This document shows positions 51,843 through 59,583 of a stretch of DNA of 64,000 nucleotides, one piece after another. The DNA is taken from NCBI RefSeq assembly GCF_015999545.1, contig NZ_CP065546.1:868001-932000 (forward strand). The letters are read 5' to 3'. The notes under the pieces were generated by a model that searched no databases, had not been told where the DNA came from, and was given only the letters and a program-made list of their open reading frames with translations. Position numbers and translations under genes: made by a program. The stretch is from Lysinibacillus sp. JNUCC-52. GTDB lineage: Bacteria; Bacillota; Bacilli; Bacillales_A; Planococcaceae. Position 1 is the first letter of the stretch, and each line of letters opens with the position of its first letter.

Positions 51843-51870
51843 ATTATAACAATTCAAAATAAAATGTAAA
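51843..51870 (-). promoter_or_regulatory. Promoter of the nan operon
   Basis: On the minus strand TTTACA (51865-51870), 16 bp, TATAAT (51843-51848). The predicted start near 51836 falls on the cre site. Confidence 0.8.
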
Positions 51871-52024
51871 TAATTTTCTTTATTTTTTTATTTTTTGGAG
51901 AAAAATTTCACCTTTTGTATGCATAAAAAAAGATTTACCCTTTAAATGCTACTTTAAACAACTTAAACAAGCTGTTATGTAGTGCTTCTTGTCATTAAAA
52001 GTAAAGAGTGATTAGCGATATTGT

Positions 52025-52062
52025 TTTACAGTTAGGCTGAAAATTGTTTACAATCAGTCTAA
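52025..52062 (+). promoter_or_regulatory. Promoter and inverted repeat before the PucR-type regulator
   Basis: TTTACA (52025-52030), 18 bp, TACAAT (52049-52054). TTAGGCTGA (52032-52040) and TCAGTCTAA (52054-52062) form a 9-bp inverted repeat with one mismatch that brackets the -10 box, a likely autoregulatory operator. Confidence 0.55.
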
Positions 52063-52075
52063 AAAGGAGAAACAA

Positions 52076-52978
52076 ATGCTTGAAAAACTAGAAAATCTTT
52101 TTCAAACGGCTTTTACGACTACATATAATGCGCAAGATAATAATCGATATTGGTTCCAAACAGAAGATGGTAAGAAATTTGGCATCGTTAAAACTGCCCT
52201 ATCCAATTCCGAACATAATTTGTTAAAAACTTTATTCCATCCTATTGAGACTCTTAATGTCGAACAAAATAATACGAAAAATCAACAGCGATGGTATGAT
52301 TTTTTATTTAATGATGCAAAAGAGGTACCATTTTTACAGGATGTAAAAACATTACGTTTTTTTTATTTCTATCTGAAACAACCCATTGATGATTTTAACA
52401 GTTTTAAAGAAGCGATTATTGGCGGATTTCAGCAACCCATTATTTTAATGATTAATGAAACACAAGGTTTGATAATAGATGAAAAGCCACAAGTAGTTTT
52501 CGATCAAGAGTCATTCAATCAACTAAGTGACACGTTAACTAGTGATTTTTTTGTTAAAATTGATAGTTATATTGGCCAACTACACCAAGTTAATCATCTA
52601 CTAAAAGAAAAATTTAATTATGAATTTCAATGCTTTAATACAATTCATCGATATGCAAATCGTGAAAAAACGATTACGTTTTACGAAGCTTTACCACTAT
52701 TAATGATTCAGTCGCCGTCATGCGTAAAAAAGGATATACTATCTGATCTTTTTATAGAAAGTATCCAAGCGCAAGAGATGCTTCATACGATTCAAGTTTT
52801 TTTACAATGTAATTTAAATGCTTCTTTAACAGCCAAAAAGCTGTACATCCATCGCAATAGCTTGCAGTATCGATTGGATAAATTTATTGAAAACACTGGA
52901 ATAGATATTCGTTCCTTCGCAAACGCTGCTTTTGTTTCTCTTGCTATGATACTGTTGAAATCTGAAAATTATCAATAG
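52076..52978 (+). CDS. PucR/CdaR-type transcriptional regulator
   Basis: The 300-residue protein has the PucR-type C-terminal helix-turn-helix (about residues 255-290; NLNASLTAKKLYIHRNSLQYRLDKFIENTGIDIR). The N-terminal 200 residues are not a GAF, PAS or PucR domain that I can name. AAAGGAG precedes the ATG. It lies between the divergent nan operon and the MsmX-type ATPase gene, so it may control one or both. Its divergence suggests a sensor for a sugar-related signal, which is inference. Confidence 0.8.
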   Translation: MLEKLENLFQTAFTTTYNAQDNNRYWFQTEDGKKFGIVKTALSNSEHNLLKTLFHPIETLNVEQNNTKNQQRWYDFLFNDAKEVPFLQDVKTLRFFYFYLKQPIDDFNSFKEAIIGGFQQPIILMINETQGLIIDEKPQVVFDQESFNQLSDTLTSDFFVKIDSYIGQLHQVNHLLKEKFNYEFQCFNTIHRYANREKTITFYEALPLLMIQSPSCVKKDILSDLFIESIQAQEMLHTIQVFLQCNLNASLTAKKLYIHRNSLQYRLDKFIENTGIDIRSFANAAFVSLAMILLKSENYQ

Positions 52979-53008
52979 TTGTACAATGTGCCCAAACTTG
53001 TTTTGTGT

Positions 53009-53026
53009 AATGTATACGTATACATT
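53009..53026. promoter_or_regulatory. Perfect 18-bp palindrome upstream of msmX
   Basis: AATGTATACGTATACATT reads identically on both strands. It lies about 57 bp before the msmX start and overlaps a weak promoter (TTGTTT at 52998, TATACA at 53019). Its form resembles operators of GntR-family repressors such as AraR or TreR. Confidence 0.65.
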
Positions 53027-53082
53027 TTACATATTTTTCTCATATACTCTAAAAAAACAGTTACATAAGGGAGATGAAGATA

Positions 53083-54240
53083 TTGGCAGAATTAAAATTA
53101 CAACATATTTTTAAAATTTACGACAAAAATGTCACGGCGGTAAAGGATTTCAATCTTGATATTGAAGATAAGGAATTTATTGTATTCGTAGGTCCTTCAG
53201 GTTGTGGTAAATCTACTACATTGCGTATGGTTGCTGGTTTAGAAGAAATCTCAGAGGGAGATTTAATCATTGATGGAAAGCGAATGAATGATGTAGCGCC
53301 TAAAGATCGTGATATCGCCATGGTATTCCAAAACTATGCCCTATACCCGCATATGAGCGTATTTGAAAATATGGCATTTGGCTTAAAGCTGCGCAAATTA
53401 CCGAAAGATGAAATTAATCGCCGCGTGAACGAGGCAGCGCGTATCTTAGGGCTGGAAGAATACTTAAATCGTAAACCGAAAGCACTTTCAGGTGGTCAAC
53501 GTCAACGTGTCGCTTTAGGACGTGCCATCGTGCGTGATGCAAAAGTCTTTTTAATGGATGAGCCTTTATCAAACTTGGATGCGAAACTTCGCGTACAAAT
53601 GCGTGCTGAAATCACAAAACTTCATCAACGCTTACAAACAACGACAATTTACGTGACACATGACCAAACAGAAGCCATGACAATGGCTACTCGCCTCGTT
53701 GTTATGAAAGATGGCATTATTCAACAAGTAGGTGCACCAAAAGAAGTGTATGAGCAACCGAATAATGTATTTGTCGGCGGCTTTATCGGCTCCCCTGCTA
53801 TGAACTTCTTTACAGGTACACTTACAGATGGCAAATTCCACATTGGGAATACGTCCATTACTGTGCCACAAGAAAGAATGAAAGACTTACTTGCGCAAGG
53901 CTATAACAATAAAGAAGTTATTATGGGTATTCGTCCTGAAGATTTCCACGATGAACAAGCATTTATCGAATCAACTCCAGGTTCAAGAGTCGATGTAACA
54001 ATTGAAGTAGCTGAATTAATGGGCGCAGAGATTATGCTCTATTCACAAATTGAAGGTCATCAATTTATTGCACGTGTAGATTCCAATGCCACTGCTAAAC
54101 CAGGCCAAGTATTGCCACTGGCATTGGATATGAACAAAGTCCACTTCTTCGATAAAGATACGGAGAATCGTATTATTCCAGGTAATAGTGGACAAAACAA
54201 AGGCAACGAAGGCACTGAAAAGCCTGTTATTGTTGGCTAA
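53083..54240 (+). CDS. msmX: Multi-sugar ABC transporter ATPase (MsmX/UgpC type)
   Basis: From the TTG at 53083 the protein has 385 residues and begins MAELKLQHIFKIYD like B. subtilis MsmX. Walker A is GPSGCGKST (37-45), then VFQNYALYPHMSVFENM, signature LSGGQRQRVALGRAIV, Walker B VFLMDEPLSNLD, and a C-terminal TOBE-type regulatory domain with IMGIRPEDFHDE. MsmX energises several CUT1 importers whose operons lack an ATPase, as the nan importer here does. The ATG at 53074 abuts the AAGGGAG site, whereas the TTG lies 9 nt after it. Confidence 0.93.
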   Translation: MAELKLQHIFKIYDKNVTAVKDFNLDIEDKEFIVFVGPSGCGKSTTLRMVAGLEEISEGDLIIDGKRMNDVAPKDRDIAMVFQNYALYPHMSVFENMAFGLKLRKLPKDEINRRVNEAARILGLEEYLNRKPKALSGGQRQRVALGRAIVRDAKVFLMDEPLSNLDAKLRVQMRAEITKLHQRLQTTTIYVTHDQTEAMTMATRLVVMKDGIIQQVGAPKEVYEQPNNVFVGGFIGSPAMNFFTGTLTDGKFHIGNTSITVPQERMKDLLAQGYNNKEVIMGIRPEDFHDEQAFIESTPGSRVDVTIEVAELMGAEIMLYSQIEGHQFIARVDSNATAKPGQVLPLALDMNKVHFFDKDTENRIIPGNSGQNKGNEGTEKPVIVG

Positions 54241-54254
54241 GATGGTAGCGAAGT

Positions 54255-54371
54255 TGGTGACTCCTGTTCATAACAGCACACAATGAAAGGCGGAGGCACT
54301 CTGCACAATAGCAAGGGTTACGGCTTACTGTGCTGAGCGGAAAACACCGCCGCAGCGGACATCAAAGGTAT
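54255..54371 (+). repeat. Dispersed GC-rich palindromic repeat, copy B (fullest copy)
   Basis: GACTCCTG near 54258, then AACAGCACACAATGAAAGGCGGAGGC in pieces and the 54316-54365 core ending CGGACATCAA follow the layout of a GC-rich intergenic repeat widespread in Bacillaceae genomes. It follows msmX and lies just before that gene's terminator. Copies A and C lie at 23941-23990 and 41991-42025. Confidence 0.65.
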
Positions 54372-54373
54372 AG

Positions 54374-54416
54374 AAAAAGTGTTAGATTGATTGCAGTCAA
54401 TCTAACACTTTTTTGC
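54374..54416 (+). terminator. Terminator after msmX
   Basis: A 17-bp perfect stem (54374-54390 with 54397-54413) with a 6-nt loop ends in six T residues. Confidence 0.92.
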
Positions 54417-54515
54417 ATTGTCGTAGATGTTCGCTACGATGATGCTTCCTCGGTCAAAATGCACGATAGCGACGGTCCAAAGGCAGAAGATTAGTTATAC
54501 TCAATATAAATCGAT

Positions 54516-55055
54516 TCAAATACGGGTTTTTAATTTTTGAATTTTTTCAATTTCGTAGCTATATTTAGTCAAATCAAGTTCTTTTACAAGAACTGTAAAA
54601 AAGACTTCAGCACGATTTAAAAAGATACCTAATAGCATTTTTTGTTCAAATTCTAACACATGATCGTCGTTATCAAATAAAAATTGTACTTTTTTATTTT
54701 TTAATTGCTTTAATTGTATTTTAACTGGTTGATCAGGAAAATAACTTTTCCCAATGCCATCCTCTAAGTAATCTTCAATCACATTGACAATATATCCCCA
54801 TAGCTCAGGGAGATAGTCCCAATATCGAACACCTAAAATTTCTTTATTATAGCATTTAATCGATAACCCACCATCAAGTCTAAGAAGACCGTCTTCTTCT
54901 ATATATTTATTTTGAGTGTTATTGATAAAAGAAACAAATTCATCCCAATTATCGTTTATGCTTATCGTATATTTATCAGGATTGTTGACAGCATCTTCCA
55001 AATCATTGATAATTCTTTTTACAACAAATTCATTAATTGTTACTACTTCCATCAT
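54516..55055 (-). CDS. Putative orphan immunity protein
   Basis: I recognise no family for this acidic 179-residue protein. It has no signal or membrane segment, alternates charged and hydrophobic residues (SINDNWDEFVSFINN, RYWDYLPELWGYIVNVIEDYLED) and ends with a basic IEKIQKLKTRI. The size and acidity are those of immunity proteins of contact or polymorphic toxins. A 53-codon coding remnant ending 14 bp upstream on the same strand looks like a toxin C terminus, which supports the idea. AGGTGA lies before the ATGATG start. Confidence 0.55.
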   Translation of the reverse strand: MMEVVTINEFVVKRIINDLEDAVNNPDKYTISINDNWDEFVSFINNTQNKYIEEDGLLRLDGGLSIKCYNKEILGVRYWDYLPELWGYIVNVIEDYLEDGIGKSYFPDQPVKIQLKQLKNKKVQFLFDNDDHVLEFEQKMLLGIFLNRAEVFFTVLVKELDLTKYSYEIEKIQKLKTRI

Positions 55056-55069
55056 ATATTCACCTCACA

Positions 55070-55231
55070 TTAGTTTTTTAGATATAGTTGTCTAATATGC
55101 CCCTCTTTAATCCCTAATACGTATTTAACACCATCTACTTGTCCCTCTACTCTGAACATACCATTTGTTCCTTTTTTGGCTAATATCGTAATAGGGGTTA
55201 ATAAGAAATCCTTAAATACATATGCTATTAA
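55070..55231 (-). pseudogene. Remnant of a toxin-like C terminus
   Basis: An open frame of 53 codons with no start, bounded upstream by TAG at 55232-55234, ends just before the putative immunity gene. It reads as real protein: TPITILAKKGTNGMFRVEGQ followed by VDGVKYVLGIKEGHIRQLYLKN. Such an ending, directly followed by a small acidic gene, fits the toxin tip and immunity arrangement of LXG-type or other polymorphic toxins. The N-terminal portion is missing. Family not established. Confidence 0.5.
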
Positions 55232-55234
55232 CTA

Positions 55235-55660
55235 TAAAGGAACTATTATCTGCAAATACTTTTATTGCTTCAAGAATATTAGTATATGCTGATAGAAGTT
55301 GAAGGTTTGAAACAATATTGCTTGGCTATAAATGATTTGAAAATACTTAACTCATTCGATAGGCGAAGAATCAATAAATCAAGCTTTTTTTATGAAGTAA
55401 ATACAATAAAATTTTTCAGAAAATTATAATTATAAATTCTTGCGGGAATATTATCATATGTCATTAATATAGTCAATAAATAATGTATCTCTTTAAAAAC
55501 CTATATCAAATACCCATATTTAAGGTCTCTTTCTCTTTTTAGAAATTTTTATATTATAACAACTGAATAATATACGCTTTACAGTTGCTGGATTATTTTG
55601 TAGGCTTTCCTTTATAGCAACAGAAAAATGAGTAAGAACAAACAACCCGTTTTCTCCATA
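55235..55660. other. AT-rich gap upstream of the flavin reductase gene
   Basis: A 46-codon plus-strand frame starts at about 55287 without a ribosome binding site and has no similarity I can name. Otherwise I see no features. Likely decayed DNA linked to the toxin remnant. Confidence 0.4.
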
Positions 55661-55680
55661 AAATAATAAGAGGTGATTGT

Positions 55681-56169
55681 ATGACGGACAAAGTAACTGC
55701 TTTTAAACAGGCTTTAGGTAATTATCCAACAGGTGTCACAGTTGTCACAGCTTACAATGATGTGAATGAACCGATTGGCTTAACGGTCAATTCCTTTGCA
55801 TCTGTTTCCATAGATCCGCTCCTTATCCTATGGTCATTGGACAAAAAATCCCAACTGCATCCGCTTTTTTGTAATGCGGACAAATTTGCGGTTAATATTT
55901 TAGCGAACGATCAAACACAATTATGTACAGTATTTTCAAGTAAAATCCCTGACCGATTTGCGCAAGTCAAATGGTCTTCTTCTTTACATGGTTTGCCGAT
56001 ATTACATGATACTTTAGCTACGCTGCAATGCGAAACATTTAAAAAAGTCGATGCAGGAGACCATACAATTTTCATTGGTCATGTGCTAGCAATTGATAAT
56101 GCCCAAAAGGAACCTTTGCTCTATCATCGAAGACACATTGGTCAAATCCCAACGAGTTTTTACGAATAA
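55681..56169 (+). CDS. Flavin reductase family protein (HpaC-like)
   Basis: The 162-residue protein is a flavin-reductase-domain FMN-binding split barrel: ALGNYPTGVTVVTAY (residues about 11-25), GLTVNSFASVSIDPLLILWSLDKKSQLHPLF and DHTIFIGHVLAID near the end. Such proteins reduce FMN or FAD with NAD(P)H, often for a partner monooxygenase; none is adjacent. AGAGGTGA lies 6 nt before the ATG. It is a single-gene unit. Confidence 0.9.
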   Translation: MTDKVTAFKQALGNYPTGVTVVTAYNDVNEPIGLTVNSFASVSIDPLLILWSLDKKSQLHPLFCNADKFAVNILANDQTQLCTVFSSKIPDRFAQVKWSSSLHGLPILHDTLATLQCETFKKVDAGDHTIFIGHVLAIDNAQKEPLLYHRRHIGQIPTSFYE

Positions 56170-56174
56170 TATGT

Positions 56175-56218
56175 AAAAGTAGGTATTTCAAAATTTTCTT
56201 TGAGATACCTACTTTTTG
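56175..56218. terminator. Bidirectional terminator between the flavin reductase and yezD genes
   Basis: A 16-bp stem (56175-56190 with 56201-56216, one mismatch) with a 10-nt loop and T run. Confidence 0.85.
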
Positions 56219-56351
56219 TTTACCGTTACATACAATGCTATCCTTCAAGCATCCTACTGGATCATGACCAAATTTAAAATGTGTTGCTCATTCATTCGGG
56301 ATATTATGCTTAAAATGGCCCCGAGTTAATTCATTTAGTTGTTGTAGAGCT

Positions 56352-56507
56352 TCACTTTTTCTGTGGAAATCTTTGCTTTTCAAGTCGATTAATTTGGACA
56401 ATCACACCATCTTGAATAGTAATTTGCACTTCCCCAAATTCTAAATTTTGAATGGCCTTCGCAATTACTTCTAACTTCTTATCATCAATCTTTGACAGTT
56501 GAGACAT
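56352..56507 (-). CDS. yezD: YezD family (DUF2292) small protein under SAM-I riboswitch control
   Basis: A 51-residue protein starting MSQLSKIDDKKLEVIAKAIQ, with the YezD core LEFGEVQITIQDGVIVQINRLEK at residues about 22-44. GAAGGGGTG lies about 6 nt before its ATG. A SAM-I riboswitch with its own promoter precedes it and a terminator follows, so the transcript is monocistronic. Riboswitch control implies a role in sulfur or methionine metabolism, but the biochemical function is unknown. Confidence 0.85.
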   Translation of the reverse strand: MSQLSKIDDKKLEVIAKAIQNLEFGEVQITIQDGVIVQINRLEKQRFPQKK

Positions 56508-56539
56508 ACGATACACCCCTTCTTTTTTCATACTTTTGT

Positions 56540-56676
56540 GTATAAAAGAGATCTACGCATCAAGAAGATTTGATGCCTCCCCTTATCTCTTCGATAACCC
56601 AGTTGGATTTAGCAACGATTAATCGAGTTACCAAGACTTCATTGGGACTAGTCCCTCACACCTCACACGATAAGAG
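56540..56676 (-). promoter_or_regulatory. SAM-I (S-box) riboswitch
   Basis: Read on the minus strand, P1 pairs CTTATC (56670-56675) with GATAAG (56582-56587). In between are the conserved blocks GAGGTG, GAGGGACTAGTCCCAATGAAG, TTGGTAAC, GTTGCTAAATCC and GAAGAGATAAG in the right order. A terminator hairpin GCATCAA/TTGATGC (56557-56576) and CTCTTTT follow. SAM binding should terminate transcription before yezD. Confidence 0.93.
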
Positions 56677-56696
56677 CATTACGTTTCTTGGAAATA

Positions 56697-56725
56697 ATTC
56701 TATAATTCAGAAAACCCATTGTCAA
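56697..56725 (-). promoter_or_regulatory. Promoter of the SAM-I riboswitch transcript
   Basis: On the minus strand TTGACA (56720-56725), 17 bp, TAGAAT (56697-56702), ending about 20 bp before the riboswitch aptamer. Confidence 0.82.
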
Positions 56726-56861
56726 TATAAATATTACAAAACCTAGTCGAATACTATGAAATTAAGAAAAAAGGTACATTTTATTGCTATAAGATTTCTC
56801 AACATTCCATCTTAAAATCCTATTTTTCCTTAAAAGCAATAAAATAAATGTTAATACATGA

Positions 56862-56897
56862 AAAAAGCTGTGCAGAATTATATATTCTACACAGCTG
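56862..56897 (-). terminator. Terminator of the CoaB-like gene
   Basis: AGCTGTGCAGAAT pairs with ATTCTACACAGCT (about 56866-56878 with 56884-56896); on the minus strand a T run (TTTTTT) follows. Confidence 0.82.
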
Positions 56898-56901
56898 CAC
56901 A

Positions 56902-57576
56902 TTATTCGTTTAGCAAGTATTCCATTAACACTTTTGCAGTTTCTTGTTTACCAATGACTTTAATCGGTTGTCCTTGTGCAGGCACTATCCAATGTGGCTC
57001 TTGTCCGCCATACAGTGATTGCGAGCTATTAGCAACCATGAATTGCGCATTCGCTGTCTCCATACGAAGACGTGCACGGGACAGTAAAAACTCCTCATCA
57101 TCCGTAGCCTCTAGCTTAAATCCTACTAACGTGACATTAGGTTGCCAACTCTTTATTTGCCCTAGCACTTTTGGCGCCTTTTTAAAATGAATCACAGGGG
57201 GCTCGTCCGATGGCATCTTCCCTGCACCTTCCATTAGATTCCCTGATTGATCGTACACTTTATCAATGACCCAATCTGAACCTGCCGCTGCCATAATCAC
57301 GATGTCTACTTGTTCTTCCTGTACAGCATGGCGAACCTTGTCACCTAAATCTTCAATACCTTCAAAGCGTACTGTACGCATTTTATGTTGATTAATCGGC
57401 AGTTGCGCAAAATAACCATACATATAGATAACGTCCGCTCCAGCTTCTAGTGCTGCTTCAGCCAAATAGCAGCCCATAGAACCCTTCGATAAATTCGTAT
57501 GCCCGCGCACACGATCCCATTTTTCAAGTGTTCCCCCACTTGTAATGAGTACGGTTTTTCCTTGTAATGTCCCCAC
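56902..57576 (-). CDS. Stand-alone CoaB-like (phosphopantothenoylcysteine synthetase domain) protein
   Basis: The 224-residue protein starts LQGKTVLITSGGTLEKWDRVRGHTNLSKGSMG, the nucleotide-binding and substrate loop of the DFP/CoaB domain, and has IMAAAGSDWVID and VGFKLEATDDEEFLLSRARLRMETANAQFMVANS. The CoaC flavoprotein half of Dfp is absent. GSMG replaces the usual S-G-xM-G pattern in part, so it may be a paralogue rather than the main CoA enzyme. It is monocistronic with an overlapping weak AGGTGAG site. Confidence 0.8.
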   Translation of the reverse strand: MGTLQGKTVLITSGGTLEKWDRVRGHTNLSKGSMGCYLAEAALEAGADVIYMYGYFAQLPINQHKMRTVRFEGIEDLGDKVRHAVQEEQVDIVIMAAAGSDWVIDKVYDQSGNLMEGAGKMPSDEPPVIHFKKAPKVLGQIKSWQPNVTLVGFKLEATDDEEFLLSRARLRMETANAQFMVANSSQSLYGGQEPHWIVPAQGQPIKVIGKQETAKVLMEYLLNE

Positions 57577-57660
57577 TCACACTCACCTTTTCTTTTCAAA
57601 CTAATAACTAATTGATATCCAATCTACATGTTCTATTTTAACGTAAAAAGCTTAAATAAC

Positions 57661-58536
57661 CTATTTCTTATTTTGTTCTTTTAGCCACACGCTTAAAATT
57701 TCCGCAAACTTTTTCGTTACTGGTGAGGCTTGATGTTTCATTGCCAGTCCTATCGTACGATAACCACCTTGCTTTAGTGGGATAGCCCTTAATGAGGACG
57801 GTAGTCGGTTAATCACTAATCGAGGTAAAATGGAAATGCCTAAATCGTGTGAAATCATTGAAATAATTCCAACCTCCTCCGATAGCTCGAACCGAATATT
57901 CGGTTTTACATGGTACTGCTCTAAAATTACTTTTACATCATTAGTACCTCGATACGACGTCATTATAAAAGGCATGTCTTCTAGTTCAGTAATATCAATT
58001 TCTGATCGATTGTAAAGAGAGCTTTGATCGGAAACTATACATAAAAGTGGGTCTTGGACTAATTCGATAAATTGAAATTGCTCCGATTTTTGTCCATTTA
58101 AAAAACCAGCATCAACTTCTCCACTTTGTAGCCACTGTTCGATTTCATAATAATCGCCTTCACGTAACTCAACTTGAATACCTGGAAACTGATTGTCCAT
58201 AATACGAATAATTTCTGGCATCCAGTTGGAAGAAATACTAGAAATAACACCGATTCGTAATTTCCCTCGGGTTACCCCTAAAATATGTGCCGCTTCTTGT
58301 TGTAATAATTCGTCCGCATCGAGTACATTTCGCATTGCCCGAAGCATTGTTTGACCCTCACTCGTTAATGTCACACCTGTACGACTACGATGAATAAGGG
58401 CAAAGCCACATTCTTTTTCTAAGCTGGAAACAGCATGACTAACTGCCGATTGGGTTAAGCCAAGTGCATCTGCAGCTTTCGTAAAGCTGGAAACTTCTGC
58501 AACTTTGTTTAAAATCTCATATTTGACTAAACTCAT
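57661..58536 (-). CDS. LysR-type regulator, divergent from a DMT transporter
   Basis: The 291-residue protein has the N-terminal winged helix (residues 1-60; FTKAADALGLTQSAVSHAVSSLEKECGFALIHR) and the effector domain (about 90-290) with LRIGVISSISSNWMPEIIRIM and the hinge ISMISHDLGISILPRLV. It is divergent from the EamA gene by 134 bp, so it probably regulates that transporter. A TTTACTA/TAGTAAA inverted repeat (58595-58601 and 58620-58626) between them is a candidate site. Confidence 0.93.
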   Translation of the reverse strand: MSLVKYEILNKVAEVSSFTKAADALGLTQSAVSHAVSSLEKECGFALIHRSRTGVTLTSEGQTMLRAMRNVLDADELLQQEAAHILGVTRGKLRIGVISSISSNWMPEIIRIMDNQFPGIQVELREGDYYEIEQWLQSGEVDAGFLNGQKSEQFQFIELVQDPLLCIVSDQSSLYNRSEIDITELEDMPFIMTSYRGTNDVKVILEQYHVKPNIRFELSEEVGIISMISHDLGISILPRLVINRLPSSLRAIPLKQGGYRTIGLAMKHQASPVTKKFAEILSVWLKEQNKK

Positions 58537-58594
58537 TCACATTCCCTCATATATACATGAATTTTTTTAATATTAATCATTATAAACATTCGTT

Positions 58595-58626
58595 TTACTA
58601 ATCACAATACAAGATATATAGTAAAT
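58595..58626. promoter_or_regulatory. Candidate LysR operator
   Basis: TTTACTA and TAGTAAA form a 7-bp inverted repeat with an 18-bp centre in the divergent promoter region. Confidence 0.35.
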
Positions 58627-58670
58627 TTTAGTATGAAACTGTTTTAGTACACAGAGATAGAAGGTGCATA

Positions 58671-59570
58671 ATGAGTAATCAAGGAAAAGCAAATTTATTA
58701 ATGGTCATTGTAACAATGTTTTGGGGATTGTCTTATACGTTTATGGTAATGGGACTTGAAACATTAGCTGTCTTTAACGTAGTAGCATTACGCTGTATTA
58801 TCGCTTTTTTGGCAGCAGGCATTATTTTTTATAAACGTATGCTAAAAGTCAATTTTAAAACATTGAAATATGCAGCTATTCAAGGTTTGCTATTATTCAT
58901 AGTATTTGCACTGAGCTTATTTGGATTAGAGACAACTTCCGTTTCAAATGCTGGATTTATTTTAAGCCTTACAGTAGTCTTAGTGCCTATTTTTAGTAGC
59001 TTTATCGAGAAAAAATTGCCTTCAAAAGCAGTAAGTTTTGCAATTGTTAGCACGATGATTGGTATTACGGTTTTAACAGTCCAACATTCTTTTACTTTTC
59101 AAACAGGTGATATATTAGTCGCAATCGCAGCGTTGTGTTATTCCATTTACCTACTATTAAATGGTAATTTCACACGTAATGTAGAATCGATTTCCTATGG
59201 CATATACCAACTCGGTTTTGCTGGCATTTATGCGCTTGTTTTAACACTACTTTTTGAAACACCAACTCTTCCGAATTCAACTACTTCATGGATTGCCATC
59301 CTAGGACTTGGAATTATTTGTAGTGCATTTTGCTTCGTTGGTCAAACTGTTGCACAACAGTACACTTCTGCTACACATACAGGACTTATTTTCTCATTAG
59401 AACCTATTTTTGCAGCGATGTTTGCCATGATGTTTATCGGTGAGGGCATAACGGTTAAATTACTGATCGGTGGAAGCTTTATTTTAATAGGTAATCTTGT
59501 CGCACAATTTGAACAACTTCACATTCTACGATTTATGCGAAAACATGAACAAGAAAAAGTTATGCATTGA
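58671..59570 (+). CDS. DMT superfamily (EamA) transporter
   Basis: The 299-residue protein has ten hydrophobic segments in two EamA repeats; the first ends with LVPIFSSFIEKKLPSKAV (about 105-122) and the second with FSLEPIFAAMFAMMFIGEG (about 242-260), the typical end of each repeat. Likely an exporter of a small metabolite, controlled by the divergent LysR protein. The ribosome binding site AGAAGGTG lies before the ATG. Confidence 0.9.
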   Translation: MSNQGKANLLMVIVTMFWGLSYTFMVMGLETLAVFNVVALRCIIAFLAAGIIFYKRMLKVNFKTLKYAAIQGLLLFIVFALSLFGLETTSVSNAGFILSLTVVLVPIFSSFIEKKLPSKAVSFAIVSTMIGITVLTVQHSFTFQTGDILVAIAALCYSIYLLLNGNFTRNVESISYGIYQLGFAGIYALVLTLLFETPTLPNSTTSWIAILGLGIICSAFCFVGQTVAQQYTSATHTGLIFSLEPIFAAMFAMMFIGEGITVKLLIGGSFILIGNLVAQFEQLHILRFMRKHEQEKVMH

Positions 59571-59583
59571 ATTTAAATATACG

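Noticed and set aside
54420-54450. Small hairpin GTAG/CTAC downstream of msmX considered as a second terminator
   Set aside because: Stem too short and no T run.
55287-55430. 46-codon plus-strand frame starting ATG
   Set aside because: No ribosome binding site, no homology I can name, and rich in AT-driven residues; likely chance.
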